Shown here in pieces: positions 28,289-41,283 of a DNA stretch of 64,000 nt. Each line of letters opens with the position of its first letter. Positions within the stretch are counted from its first letter, which is position 1. The translations under genes and the position numbers were made by a program. The stretch comes from Gymnogyps californianus (lineage: Eukaryota; Chordata; Aves; Accipitriformes; Cathartidae): NCBI RefSeq assembly GCF_018139145.2, contig NC_059482.1, positions 4,662,294 to 4,726,293 on the forward strand. Direction: 5' to 3'. The notes below the pieces were generated by a model. That model was not told the origin of the DNA. It searched no databases and saw only the letters and a list, made by a program, of their open reading frames with translations.

Positions 28289-31166
28289 TTCTAGGTTTAG
28301 AGTTTTATAAAATAGTCTTAGAACCACGTAAAAATTGTAGGATACCCTTTTGATAACAAGTGCAATAATGATAACCACGTTTTACTGCTGTATGCTTAAA
28401 TCATAATACTGATGAGCTACATTTGTATTCAAAAAATCACTGTCTTGAATATGTATCTGTTAATATTTTCTCAGATCCATATTTAAAAGACATTTCTACT
28501 GGGAGTTTCCAACATATACCAGCAGAATACGGATGGAAAGTAAGAAATCTGCACCACTGTGAGATTTCACCTTCAACCTATCACATTTCTTATGTGTGAT
28601 TCTAACTCAGTCATGTGTTCTTTGCATATCTTATATACCAGCTGACAGCAACTTCCCCGCCCGCAAGAAAGTCAATTAATAAGCTTTTCAACTTTACTAG
28701 AATATTCTTGGGGTACCAACGTGTCATTTTTAAAAAATTTTCTTACTTACTTTCAAGTATGTTAGTGGTGCTCAACAACAGGACTTGATTTCTAAAAATA
28801 AATGTAATTTTCCATTTTTTTTTTTGGTGGCAGCCATGGAAAGCTGCTACACAGAAATATGCTTGCACTTAGTGCAACTATGCGTGCAAATGAATAGCTG
28901 CATGCAAAGGTAGACATTTTCTGTACTTAAAAGACACAATCTGAATAAAGAAAGCAAGGAGTTACATTTGCTAGAAGTTTTGCTCAACATATGTAAGTCA
29001 AGTGAACTATTTTGAATGTTTCTATAAAGAAAAAACCTTATAATACTATAAAAAATAGGTTACCTATCATTATTTCTTCTGTTTACTTTTTACTGTTCGG
29101 TCATTCTCACTGAGGTTTCCTTTCCTATCGCAATTGCTTTCAATCTTCCAAATGTACAACTATCCTTTGACTTCATGGGACTAGAGACTGCAATTTAAAC
29201 CCCAAGCACTATATTTAATGGTGGGAAAAGAAAGACTGCGAGGGCATGAAAATAAAGGGAGAAATGGGAGAAAAAAGCAAAGAAAAACATGAACCCACAG
29301 TTTAAAAATAACATATATTTTCTCTCTCTTTTTTTTTAAAGACACTATCTATCTGATAATATCTTTCAAAAAATATTGGGAAAAATAATCAGGTTAACCT
29401 GCAATGGAATAAATAATCCTGCCATTCTGCAACGATGAGTTTTTTATTTAGCTACGTATCTCTTTCACAATAAAGGTAGCATGGATCTGTCTATTGACTG
29501 ATCCTGGCATTGCATACTAAGGCAAAAAAATCCTGCCTGCACTGACAATTTATAGGCTTTTTTCTGTTTAGCACTTGGAGTAGTGGCCACACCATAGCAT
29601 TACTGTCAAAGGAAATGATGTCCCATTGCCATAATACCTGGTAACACAACTCCAGGATTTACATCCAGTTGAGTGAGAGGACAAGGAAGGGGGTGTAGGG
29701 CTTCAACTACTGTATCTACTGCCATCAGTCTCCAAATCACATATTAAATTTATGGCACATGATTGCAAGTTGTGAGGATTTATCACCCTTCTCATGCACT
29801 TTAAAGGGCTTGAATGAAATATAGCGGTGTGGATGCTGACAGTCCACTGACTTAAAGCACAACTCGCCATACAGCCTGCAGGGCTGCTGGCCTGCAAATT
29901 GGTAATGGGAAGGCAATATCCAGAAACGGTCATTTAGAAGCGTATCAATACAAACTGAGGTTTTATACCACTAATAAAGCCTATCAAGAGGGCTGCGGCA
30001 TCCTCCTCCTCTGCAGTATGCCACACAGCAATGCATTTTTTCAGATAACATTTTCCTGGCACTACAGTATATTTCAATTAATTGATTATATGGATGAGGT
30101 TGTCTCACATGTCCAAACTGCTTGAACCTTTAAAGCTCATCCTTCTCTTTTCTGAGAGGACAGAAGTAGATGCATAAAACAGGTGCAAAAGCCACTGGTA
30201 AATGTGTTAATGCATAAATTTCCCTTTGCAAAGCATTACATACTGAATTACACAAACTCACTTGAGATCTTGTTTTTCAGTACCCAGCATGGACTCCAGC
30301 ATTTTTTTAAAAAAATTCATTTGTTCTTTAATTAAGAAACATGCTTATTTTTATTTAATGAACCTGGGCTATAATGTAAAAAGAGCCAAAAGAGCTAACC
30401 ATCATTGCTTTCACTGTTCTGTGAGTGGAAGTATGAATACTTTATTACATGAAATGTCCAAGGTAGAGAGACTATAATACTTTTATAACCTTTAACATTA
30501 GGCATTAATGCCGATCTGGCCATAAGACTAATTTTTGGTATATCATTGTGTGTAACTACAGAAAAGCAGATGAAAGCTCATTTTAGCAGGAGGGACAGTG
30601 AGCAAACAAATCAGTTGTGCAGTAAAAAGAAGAAAGTCAAAGGAAATTTTCTGTCTGGGGCTGAAGAAGAGGGTGGCTCATCATTTCTAGTCCTCACAAA
30701 TAGGCCAGTAATTCTGACCTATGCACCTAAGCTGATCTGGAGCCTTTTCTGAGACTAACCTATTTCTGCTGAAAATCAAGAATAATTGAACCCTGGAGTG
30801 AACTGCAGACTCCTGCTTCCAGACACTCATATCACATACTCAGTTTGAATGAACTGCTAATTGCTACACATGAGATTATTTTAATTTGCTCACAATGTAC
30901 TGGTTAACCACACTTGCATGGCTAGGCACCTGTTCATTACTGGATAATACTTTAATGGGTTATTCCTCTCAACTTCGTCCAAAAAACACAGGCAGATTAG
31001 ACTGGATGTACATCTTTGTCTGACATAATACAATACATTATTAATAAGTACTTATCTTTTCTTTTCATCATGTACATACACAGTAACTAGAACATACCAG
31101 GATCCCTAGGCCCCACTAAAGGATCAGATAAGTATTTGTGTGTCTGTATATGTTCATCTCTCTGTA

Positions 31167-31225
31167 ATACATATCATATATATGTAATATATATGTATAA
31201 AAATATACATATATACATAAACACA
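31167..31225. repeat. AT-rich simple repeat (TA/CATATA)
   Basis: A run made of ATAT, TATGTA and ATACAT words, for example CATATATATG and ACATATATACATA. It is a degenerate dinucleotide microsatellite. Confidence 0.8.
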
Positions 31226-31540
31226 ATACCCATATTCGTACACAGCTATATTTTATCCCACACAGATTTGAGAACAAATTCCTACTGGGATATACAAAGC
31301 AGCTGTGCATAATTAGCCAACTGGCTTCTGTTTGAAAATTAAAATATTGACATTACAGATGTTTCTACCTAGTTCACATCCATTACATTTACAGGCTAGA
31401 TTACAAAAAAATTCAAGGCAGTGACTACATTTTTGCTGAAATGCAGATGATTAATCCTAAGAAAAGATTGCTGAAAGTTTGCCATCAACAATTTTTAAAG
31501 TATGCACAAAACTACACACATTCATACACAGAATAACATA

Positions 31541-31835
31541 AAAACTGCTATGCTGAGTTATACCCAAAGCCTAGCATCCCATCTCCAGCAGTGGAGCACT
31601 AGGGAAAAGGTATGTGAAAAAGGCTTGTTTTTGCAAAGGTAGACTTCTCTGTATTCTTTTGCTTCCTTTAACTCAGAGGCTTCCCAGGCCACAGTCTCAT
31701 GAAGTACTATTATGCTGAATAACCAAGTTGCTTATGAATTTTTCTCCCTGGATTTATTAAATCCTTTGAACCAATTTATACTTTTGTTTTCCACAACAGC
31801 TCATAGCAGTAAGTTTCATAATTAAATGTGTAACA
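31541..31835 (-). mobile_element. Ancient CR1/L3-like LINE fragment
   Basis: The plus strand begins AACTGCTATGCTGAGTTATA and continues with CCTAGCATCCCATCTCC and AGCAGTGG. This parallels the reverse complement of old amniote CR1/L3 3' ends (ACTGCCATGCTGGGTCAGACC, then CCAGTATCCTGTCTCC, then ACAGTGG). Further right, ATGAATTTTTCTCCCTGG, TTTGAACCAATTTATACTTT and CCACAACAGC match the expected next blocks at the expected order and distance. Divergence is high, so it predates the clear CR1 copy at 40.8 kb. Identification rests on remembered consensus blocks, not an alignment. Confidence 0.7.
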
Positions 31836-34800
31836 TTTGACATTTTAAACCTCCTCTAAAATCAAAGTATTGCTGCAAGAGACTTTGCTCTGAATCAAAA
31901 AAGCTCAGGTTCAAACATTTAATTTTGAGATAGTTTTGAGGTTGATTTACTGAGACATTTCAGCTTTGCAGTTCAGATCTATATATACTTCTAAGTTTTC
32001 TACTGCTGATTTAAAAAAAAAATGAATATTTTAATATGAAATAACTCATTACTTACCTTTAGCAGCCAACAGGTAGAAACTGAAAAGTAATTGATAGGTC
32101 TTCAAAAACTGCTAAAGCAGCATCCATAAGAGAGGTTGTAATGAGCACTTAAATTTTCAACAACTGTTTTAGTCAGAGCTCTGGTTTACACACATGATAT
32201 AAAGCTAAACCATATCTTTACAAGTTGTTGTTTTGTTTGGTTTTAAACAAAAAGAACAAATTTAAAAAATCAGGATGAAATCTTCTTTTGCCTAGCTTGA
32301 GAGAAAAAACCCATAATTTGGATCATACCAGTATTATAAATACAAGATGGGAGAAATACATTCCTCAGGGTTAGCAGATCATGCCCATCCAATTGCGACC
32401 AAGACAGGGTCTAGCAGGCAGGCTATTAAGGATTTAATTTACGATGTAGTGAGACTCCTATAATTAAAATTCACAACAAAGTGCAATATTTTACTTTCTA
32501 GTATTAAAATGCATCAGTATTCCCATATCATACAAAGCATTTCAACAATGCATATATGCAAGCTTCCATCATATGAAAATTAAACCTTTCTTATTTTCCT
32601 TGGTAAACCCAGTGGTAATATTATTTTTTTTAAAGCTGAATACCTCAAAGAGTTAATCATAATTCTCTTATTACAAGAAATATCAAAAAGCATTCATAAG
32701 TATTTTGTTCTCCTTATACATTGTAAGCAGAAAACCATTTCTGCTACTGTCTTGAACTCATTTTTTTCATTGTTTTAAGGCCATCATTAGTATCAGCAGT
32801 ATTTCAAGTATGTGCCTTTACTTAAAAGTACACTTTGAGACCCATCAAAATGTACCTCTTTGCTTTGATTACATTTTTCTACAATTCTTATTCAAACATT
32901 CCATATTTTATTCTCATTATGGTCATGAACTCTATCTACACTCAAACTGTTTTTCAAGTATTTGCCCCAGACTACTTTGCTTAGGAAGCATTTTGCTTGG
33001 TGAAATAGTTTTACACAATGGTTGCATTCCACCAAACCAACTGCAGATTTTCTGTGTGGAACTCTCAAAAGCTTTGTAAATCTCCTCATCATACTTTGAG
33101 TAAAATTCAGCACAGTAAGAATCATCAGCACAATAAATATACGCAACCCACATCCTACTTCAGACCTAGATCATCAACTGGTGCTTAGTGCTTGCTCTAA
33201 AGGGGTGTTGATGTTGACACCATTTTGGTTTTCATGCTATTTAGGATTTGATATCCTGAACTATCCCTCCAATTTAATCTTCCAGGAAGTGTATTCTTAT
33301 TTTTAAAATATGTGCAATGTATTAAAAAAACCCATGAACAAATGTATGTATATGCAGAATGCAGTAACTTTTGTGACAAAAAAGATTGAATTATCATCTT
33401 AACACTGAAGCAGGCAGAATCAGAAGCCACTGGGAAATTTCAGATGCTACTTTTACCTAGACAAAAAGAAACTATATCCTTTACTATTCTTTTCCGATGG
33501 CTTTTTGTGAAAATTCTTTTTTTAAATTTTATTTTTAATTTTAATCTTTTGGTTAAAAGAAAACTCTTAAAAGCACCCTTGTATTTTCCTCCATGCTATT
33601 GGATTTATAGGTCAAAAGGAAGAAATAGGCCTGGAGAGTTCACCAAATTCATTGCAATTTTACAGCTTTGGTAACCTTCTTATTCTATAAACCAGCAGGG
33701 ATTACAAGGAACAAAGAAAACACAGTCCAGAAAATACCACCATAATATTTGAAATGTATCAAAGATGACAACAGGTGCATATCAGACAAAGATGCCTTAT
33801 ATATCCTTGCCACTTTGCTAGGCCAGCCCGCCCATAGTTTACCTTTCCTGGTATCTTTTGATTCTCACCTATCATATCCAATCTCATTATATTAATTCAT
33901 GTACTAATCTTGTTGTTGTTGTTAGGTTAAGTATAAAAAAAAACCCCATCCTGGCAGGTTGTTCTTGATAAGAAGCTGCCATCTTTAGAACCAGTTTTCA
34001 TTTATCTAAATCATAGGCATTCACTATTATACAATGCATAGCTATCAATAACACTTAATGCTTCAGACCCTTCCTCATGCTTTATCCATTTTACAAATTA
34101 TTATTTTATGATACTGAACAACCCTCTAGGCTACTCTTCTTAATTCCTTCTGTTTCCTCTCTAAATGTCTTCAAATGTCCCTTTATTTCTAGCAATTATT
34201 TATAGACATCTATCAGTCCTGGTTTGGGGCTCCTTGGCTGGAATGCAATGTATTCAGGCTATTACGCATCATGGAAAACAAGTTACTTTTTTTAAATGCA
34301 ATTCTCAAGCAATTTTCCCAACCACTGCAGTTAAGATTTTACCCCACTGGGCTTGCAGCATATTGTTACAAGTCACATAATGTCAAATGTGTTTAAAATA
34401 ATTTCTGTTAAATGCCTCCAGCAAGTGAAATGAGATGGCTGCCAAGTTCATTTAACCAGCCTTCACTTTCCAACCTTCAAAGAGTGAAACATCCAAATGT
34501 TTCTGCCTGCCTATGGAATCCATAGGATTACAGTCACTCTCATTAATGTACTGAGGTAAGTCTGCAGCAGGATACAGATCTTAAACCCTAGAGTTGGCAG
34601 CTGGATAGATCAGAGATCTATAGGAAATAAACTGGGTCATAACTTAGAAAACAAAAACGTGAGAAATCAGCAGTACAGTTAACACAAAACCCATTACAGT
34701 CAGTAGAAAAATTGCCATAGGTGTCACTGAATCAGGCTCAACTATTATTTTCCTGGTGTATATATATGCTGACTTCAGTCTCATACGGAAACTAGAGACT

Positions 34801-34839
34801 TTATAAATAAAAAAAATGCAAACTACTTCTCTACTGGTC

Positions 34840-34874
34840 TTTTTTTTTTTTTTTTTTTTTTAAATAAATAAATA
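34840..34874. repeat. T22 homopolymer followed by AAAT repeats
   Basis: Twenty-two consecutive T at 34840-34861 are followed by three AAAT-type units. No recognisable retroelement body adjoins it, so it is treated as simple sequence. Length is likely to vary between individuals and between assemblies. Confidence 0.85.
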
Positions 34875-37800
34875 GCCTCCAAGTTTGCAGTTTGTCCAGG
34901 AAAAGACCTCCTAATAGAAATCTGAAAACATCTATGGTCACTTTAAGCATACATTTGAGTGTACTTTTGTTAGAATTTGACTCTAGGCTATTTCCAGGAA
35001 TACGACAATTTTCCATGAAAACAGCTAACTCACTGTAACTAACTATATCATGAATTTTCCCCAGGAAAGATATATCAGGAAAGAAATACGTTACTATATC
35101 ACCTACTATTCACATATTTTTATCATTAAATATAAGCTGTGGGAAGCCCTAATTTGAAATTTAAATGAATATTCATGTAATGCATATACAAGTTTATATT
35201 CTCAGTAATTACACCCAGGTATTTGCCTCTCTAGTGAAGTGATGACACACAAATTGTAGATGTCCAAATAACCAGTGGTGTTTGCTGTGAGTTCAAAAAT
35301 CACACACAAAAAAAGATGAATGGACTTAGTAACACAAAAAATGTATTAAAACACTACCAAAACACATTCTCACTGGGACTATGCACAAAAGATTCTTCAA
35401 TTATTCACAGACAGATTAAATAAATACAAAAATTACACACTATCTCCATGTTTTCTTTTGTTTTCTTCTACTTGTACCTATCTCCCAATGACAGAGAAAG
35501 TAGGGTCCTTAAAAGGGGCTTGGCACAACATTTCACTATAACTTCTGTGTCTTTCCCTAATTAAGGAACTAAACTCTCAAATCATTGAGGAAAAAAGACA
35601 TTTTGGAAAACAATAAAAAGCTGGAACGTGTGTCTTACAGCATCATCAAGGAAGTCCAATGTAAATATTCACTTGACTATTAAAATTGAGATGTATATAT
35701 TTAAATTTGTGATGCTAACTCTTTCCAAGATTTATTTATTAGTAAATCTATGATATTTCTGATTAATCATAGACAATGTGTAAGTGCAATTTTAGAGTCA
35801 ATAAATAAGTGGAAAGCCACTAGAAAATTCCATTGGGTTTGTGACTACTAAAATTATGGCCCCACAGGAAAACATACAGGAACCCAGCAATGAATAATTT
35901 AAAGCAAGGTAATAATATCATCTGAATTCCTTAACAAGGCCTCAAAATCCTTCAGGCAAGTTTCACAGTCCAGTATATCTATATCTTTCTCTACATAATT
36001 ATACATCTCTTGTCACTGAATTATTGGAATCCATGGACATTTACACTTTGAACCAGTGATCATGAAGACAGATCCAAGATACCTATATGAGCATTCTTTG
36101 TTTTTCAGCAGAAGACTATCTCAGTGAATGGGTTTGATTCAGAGCTTGAATGAAGATGAAGTTGGCTGTGACAGGAAATAAGGTTATGCATATAATGCAA
36201 AGCCTTTCTTTTGGAACTTCAAAAAAGAAATACAACAATACAATTTTAATACAAAAAGAAGGAATCAGGAGTCATACATGCAAACACACGCACATAAAGA
36301 TTTCTATCAAGCTCTGCAGTGCAACTATTGATTAGGAGCAGCAAGACAGCAGAACCTGATGAATAATTTTAAGATATATGCCATAAAATTTGAAGAACTG
36401 TGGAAAAGAGATGTAAACAACATGCAATCTTGGTTGACTGGATGCCATCTGCATTGAGAACTATGACAGATTCTAGCTAACACTGATTCTACAGGTTCAC
36501 TCTTGCACAAAATAATTTTGCAAGTATTGGTGTTCTTGACACCAGGAAAATGAGGTTATGAAGTCTAGTGGGATGAATACCTGGGGGAAAGAGGGAGAGG
36601 ATAAGAAAAAGATAAAGTTGAGAAAAATTATTCAGACTTTGACTAACAGGTAAGACAATCAAAATGCCAAATGCTACGTGGATAAATACCAAAGTGCAGC
36701 AAGAGAAAATGAACACAATTACAGAAGAATTCACTGGAAATTGGACTGAGAAACATGTCTACTGAATCAGAAGCATAAACTTCAATATAATGAGTGAAAA
36801 AAAGGAAAGGCAAGGATAGTTTACAGATAGGCAAAAATAGGGAAATGCCAGCTAAAAAAAATTAAAAATACTTGTCAGAGAAAAGAAACTTGGTATAGAG
36901 TTTGAGTAAAGAAAGAACATACAGCAGATAACAGTTACATATTGTCCCATAGCCTGGAATCAACACTCACAGCTAAACATTAGACTAAATATTGTGTGGG
37001 AAGGGCATGTGGTACATAAGAGGTGTAAACTTCTGCTTTGATGGAGAGAGATGAGACTACTGAAAGACTTGCAGGAACTCAAAGCTCATATCCAGACCTC
37101 ATATACTACCAGCAAGATTAAAGCTTAAACACTGCAGAGTTTGAGCTGTTTGGCACCACTTTCTTTTACTGAAATACTGGATTTAGGAGCTGTGAATCTA
37201 CTAAAACTACACCATCCTATTCAGTGGTCTAGGAATGTGTATCTAAATGGGCATGACAAGAAGATGCTGTAGTTTAAATGAAAACGTAATAAAGTTGATC
37301 CCTTGATCCGATTAGGTAAGTCACACTCTGCTACATACTATTGACTGATTGTGCAAAGGAATCTCTGACATTTGTTAGCAATATATTCTCAGTTAATTAT
37401 GGAACTCTCATTATAACACTGGGGGAATGGGAAGTGGGACAGTCTAAGGCAGTTTCTTTTGAATTCTGAATAAGTGATCAAGATACGAAATAAATTAAGA
37501 ATGTACTAGAGACCTACAACAGAAAAGAGTGTTCCACTTGCAGCCATACTCACAAATATGAAACACTTTTCTTGTTTGAAAAGATCGTCAATTGGTTCAT
37601 TACATGCTTGTCACAAGTAAGGTAAACAAACATTTACCTGAAAACTCTTTTTAATCTGATGAAGGAGCAGATCATAATGCATTTCATACCTACAGCTTTT
37701 CAAACAATGGCAACTATACGTGAAAATGCAAAACTCACTAAAAAGGTTACATGATTTCTAGAAACTACATAAATAATAAAATAAGGACAAAGAATAACTT

Positions 37801-38981
37801 CTAGTCCTATCAATATGTAATAGAAGGAAGTGAAAGGTAATGTCTATCCTTGTTCAGAGTAAACAAAGCACATGTCACCCCATTAAGCTTCAATGAATAT
37901 TAAATATTCATAAAAATATAATATACTTGATTCCAGCTTTCATTTCAAAATATTTCAGTATGCCTACACAGCCAAAACCTTATGTCTATACCCACAGCTT
38001 CAACTGTATAAGGAGGATAAGGCCTTGTGTTCAATGATGTACAGAAAGTCATACAAATATATAACCCACAACTCTGATCTCAATTAAATCACTGTCACTC
38101 AACTGATATTAACAGGAGCTTCTACTGTTTTAGATTTCTTTCACCAAGATCCAGGTTAACTCCATAACATAATCTGATCATACAATTACCACTTATGAAT
38201 GCAGTGGAGATACCTCTCGAGTGAAATGCAACAGCTGTTTAATAACTCACAACAAAATTGCACAACAGCTGAGGACAACAGTTGAAGAAAACTAATTCAG
38301 CTTTCATCTACAGGAAGAGTTTAGCTAGGATGGTTGTACCCAAATTGAAATTTGGAACAATATCTTGTTCTTATAGAATTTCATCATCAAACAAAATCAA
38401 CAGTGAATTTAATCAGAACATTTTCATTACTAACTTTAATCCTCAAAGTGTGTCTTTATTTTGTTGTAACTGTTGTATCTGCATTTACACAAGTAACATT
38501 GTTCAGTATTTCAATCTGCCCTACAATATTACCATATTCATAATGCACTTTCCATTTATTCCTATTATTTATCTAGCCTCATGCTACCTAAACAAATAAA
38601 AATGACTCTTCCACCAGCTAACCTTACAGAGAAAAAGGTGGAATTCCCACTATGAACAGAAATTGTACATGTTATTTGGTCTGAATCTTAATCATATCCT
38701 AGGGGTTGTCTTCACTGATTCCAGATGTGAATAAAAAAGTGTAAACCTAAATCAAAGCTTTCATTCCAAACTATGTTACTTTTTTTTCTTTTTTACTGCA
38801 GAGACTTGACTGTTTTTAAAAAATCATTATCTGCTGTCCTAAACGGCCGCTACCACCTCTTTATGCGGGAGAAGGATTCAGTGAGCCACAAAAGCAGCAA
38901 GAAAAGTTGTACAATATGATAATAATGCATTTATCAACACAGAATTTGTTAAGGCATTATTTATAGAGATATGATTAGCAT

Positions 38982-38989
38982 GGACTTAC
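38982..38989 (-). promoter_or_regulatory. CDH13: 5' splice donor of the CDH13 exon
   Basis: The exon ends CCTACAG and is followed on the minus strand by GTAAGTCC, a strong consensus donor. It splits a Gly codon after its first base, so the next exon must begin in phase 1, as expected for type I cadherins at this position. Confidence 0.9.
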
Positions 38990-39134
38990 CTGTAGGGGAT
39001 CCCTCCATGACATGACCAACATAGGGTCCTTCTTTGAACATTGGCCTGTTATCATTTTGATCAATAACAGAAATATCTAGGCGGACTGGACCATCAATGG
39101 TTTTCCCACTTATATCTGTGACCTCAACTTCAAG
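38990..39134 (-). CDS. CDH13: Internal coding exon of T-cadherin (cadherin-13), EC1-EC2 junction
   Basis: T-cadherin is a GPI-anchored, calcium-dependent cell-surface cadherin without a cytoplasmic tail; it also binds adiponectin. The 145-bp exon starts at a codon boundary (CTT, Leu) and ends after the first base of a Gly codon: 48 codons plus one base, phase 0 in and phase 1 out. As I recall, the equivalent exon of classical cadherins is also 145 bp. The acceptor is a pyrimidine-rich tract ending GTACAG and the donor is GTAAGT. The peptide ends EC1 (VTDISGK at residues 5-11), carries the linker motif DQNDN at 25-29 and opens EC2 with HVMEGSPTG (41 to the split Gly). The string around [14 protein letters not shown] matches CDH13, not CDH1, CDH2 or CDH4 as I remember them. 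No stop or frameshift is present. It is probably exon 5 or 6; the number is not certain. In T-cadherin this linker is known to form the X-dimer adhesive interface. Confidence 0.95.
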
Positions 39135-39160
39135 CTGTACGAACAAAAAGAGAGGAGTAA
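39135..39160 (-). promoter_or_regulatory. CDH13: 3' splice acceptor region of the CDH13 exon
   Basis: On the minus strand the bases before the exon form a pyrimidine-rich run (CTCCTCTCTTTTTGTTC) followed by GTACAG and the exon. This is a normal acceptor for the major spliceosome. It fixes the exon start at a codon boundary and agrees with the homologous exon, which begins with Leu in human CDH13 as I recall it. Confidence 0.9.
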
Positions 39161-39546
39161 ATTCATTAGTTCACTATCACAGCGAGCAAAGACTAAGAAA
39201 AACATAGCTCAGATCAGTGCTGCTGTAACCAGACCCTGCCAAGGATACCACTTGCAGCCCATTCTTTTGGACTAGGCTCAGAGCAGATTTTCAATCTAAG
39301 CAAAAGAGAAAGACAGATGTACATTCAAATCAAGATACCCCTTGGCAGCTTGAAAATGCCATGTTTCCTGAAGAATGAAATGACTAGAGTATAAGAAAAA
39401 AAGACCCCCTGTAAATTTGATACTAATCATGTGAAGATTTGGTTAGAATTTGTTTCTTTACTTTTTTCAAACACATTTAGAGTGGACATATATAGAACTA
39501 TCACAGTATAATTGACATATCTCCTAGCGCTCAGTTAAAAGTCTTT

Positions 39547-39558
39547 AAAAAAAAAAAA
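39547..39558. repeat. A12 homopolymer near the CDH13 exon
   Basis: Twelve A about 410 bp upstream (in gene direction) of the exon acceptor. On the sense strand it is a T run, but it lies too far from the exon to be its polypyrimidine tract. Confidence 0.75.
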
Positions 39559-40786
39559 GGCAAGAGCACATTAGACATATTAAATACATTTTCTCGATGA
39601 TGGCATGAAGCATTATGTTAGGTAATTTTGACAGTTCTCCAGCTTTTCTAATAAGGTATGGAAGGACAGAACAACATATGCAGTCTTATGTAAACAGGTA
39701 TATATACATACGCACACTCACATCCCAGTGTATGAAAGCACCTGTTGAACATAAAGCCGACATATGCAGCTGAAGATTTGTTTGGACTTCCTTTACTTCC
39801 AAAAACTGGAAAGAAAGGTCATACTGTGTATCTCAACCCTCCAATCCACTTGCAATGGAAAGTCACAATGAGTTACCAAAACTTAATCAGTCATTAGGGC
39901 AAACCATGCCAAAACTTCTTAGATAACAGAAAAGATCTATTTAGATTGCAACTGCATGCTATACCTGCAGTTCTCTCCTCTCACCAAGACATCAGTAAAA
40001 TACAGCAATAAACACATCAGAGACACAGCTATCATTTTCACCTACCCGGACTCAACTCTTTAATGGAGTTAAGCTAGCCAGAAAATTAACCTGAGCACAG
40101 ACGTTAATATTACTCTTTTCCAGTCTTTCCAGAAAGTGGTAGTAGCAGGGGCTGGAAGTCTCTGAACACGTTGTTTATTCTGTTAATTTATTTTTCATTG
40201 CCTTGTCTTATACCTATAAGTTATTTATAAGTTAGTGATAAATCCTACTGGGAAAGAATTAGGTCAGAATTCTATTTCCTTATTAAAATGGATGGCTTAT
40301 CACCACATCTCTCTGTACTTTGTTATGCTTATAAATACATTCCACTTTTATAATTCAATGTGCTGGGTGTGAGTAGGAGTATTTGTTATGAGTAAACTAT
40401 CTACTCACATACACTATTTGTAAATAGTGTCACAGTCCATTTTAACATCTACTCACTGCTTATCCTCACTTCTCTAGTAATTGTTCTTGCAAGCCTTTCC
40501 CAAGCCTTATTTTTTACTAGATATATAGCTTAACATCTTAAAAGCAAACAAATACTCTGATGTGAAGACAACTGATTCATGTGGCACTGGCACAGTTGAA
40601 GCTTTATGGGGGCACATGCCCCTTCAATTTCCAGGGCTTGTTTAACTCTGTACTCTAAAGTCAATGTAGTAATCTCAGGATTGCATATGATGCGATGGGG
40701 ACTAGGAAGGAAAATGGAGTCTTATTACTGAACTACATTAAAGCTAGATACAGTTTTAGATACAGTTGGAAACTGCTGACAAAAAG

Positions 40787-41283
40787 AATCATAGAATGGT
40801 TTGGGTTGGAAGGGACCTTTAAAGGTCATCTAGTCCAACCGCTCTGCAATGAGCAGGGACATCTTCAACTAGATCAGGCTGCTCAGAGCCCCATCCAACC
40901 CAACCCTGAACATTTCCAGGGATGGGGCGTCTACCACCTCTCTGGGCAACCTGTGCCAGTGTTTCACCACTCATCGTAAAAAATTTCTTCCTTGTATCTA
41001 GTCTGAATCTACTCTCTTTCAGTTTAAACACATTACTCCTTGTCCTATCGCAACAGGCCCTGCTAAAAAGTTTCTCCCCATCTTTCTTATAAGCTCCCTT
41101 TAAGTACTGAAAGGCTGCAATAAGGTCTCCCTGGAGCCTTCTCTTCTCCAGGCTGAACAACCCCAGCTCTCTCAGCCTTTCTTCATAGGTGTTCCATCCC
41201 TCTGATCATTTTTGTGGCCCTCCTCTGGACCTGCTCCAACAGGTCCGTGTCTTTCCTGTGCTGAGGGCTCCAGAGCCAGATGC
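40787..41283 (-). mobile_element. CR1 LINE, 5'-truncated copy with 3' end
   Basis: Read on the minus strand, the copy ends in the typical avian CR1 3' terminus (CCATTCTATGATT at 40787-40799), preceded by GGTTGGACTAGATGACC-like sequence. Its 5' part encodes the last portion of the reverse transcriptase ORF: roughly 41160 down to 40970 reads in one frame with residues such as [21 protein letters not shown] and [11 protein letters not shown]. The expected C-terminal residues then continue in another frame, which implies a small deletion near 40968, so the copy is dead. It lacks the 5' UTR, ORF1 and most of ORF2, as is usual for CR1. It lies about 1.7 kb upstream of the CDH13 exon, in the same orientation. 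This family is the best evidence for a bird; the species cannot be told from it. Confidence 0.95.

Larger units (their letters stand above)
1..38989 (-). other. CDH13: Downstream intron of CDH13 (truncated by window edge)
   Basis: The next exon should continue EC2 (calcium-binding DADD-type motif and an LDRE motif). No open frame with those motifs and flanking splice sites was seen, so the intron runs past base 1. The sequence is AT-rich and CpG-poor. It contains old CR1-like and MIR-like scraps, homopolymer and T/G-rich tracts, a 27-bp tandem duplication, and otherwise unique sequence. The open frames here are short, lack recognisable domains and have the composition of the surrounding DNA; none is called as a gene. 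Confidence 0.85.
32000..38989. other. Intronic sequence immediately downstream of the exon, no gene seen
   Basis: AT-rich non-coding sequence. Apart from the T22 tract at 34.84 kb, no interspersed repeat was identified with confidence. The 30-170 bp beyond the splice donor include a small CpG-containing spot (AACGGCCGC near 38841), without any evident role. Confidence 0.65.

Noticed and set aside
34680..34745. Possible old repeat resembling an ATTGACTTCAATGGG/GGATCAGGC motif of archosaur interspersed repeats
   Set aside because: Only scattered words agree (TCAGTAGAAAAATTGCC, GAATCAGGCTC); too weak to annotate.
34840..34874. T22 run as the tail of a retrotransposon
   Set aside because: No SINE, LINE or retrocopy body was recognisable beside it.
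40819..41160. 113-codon minus-strand frame as a host gene
   Set aside because: It is the tail of the CR1 reverse transcriptase ORF read through a frameshift, not a host protein.
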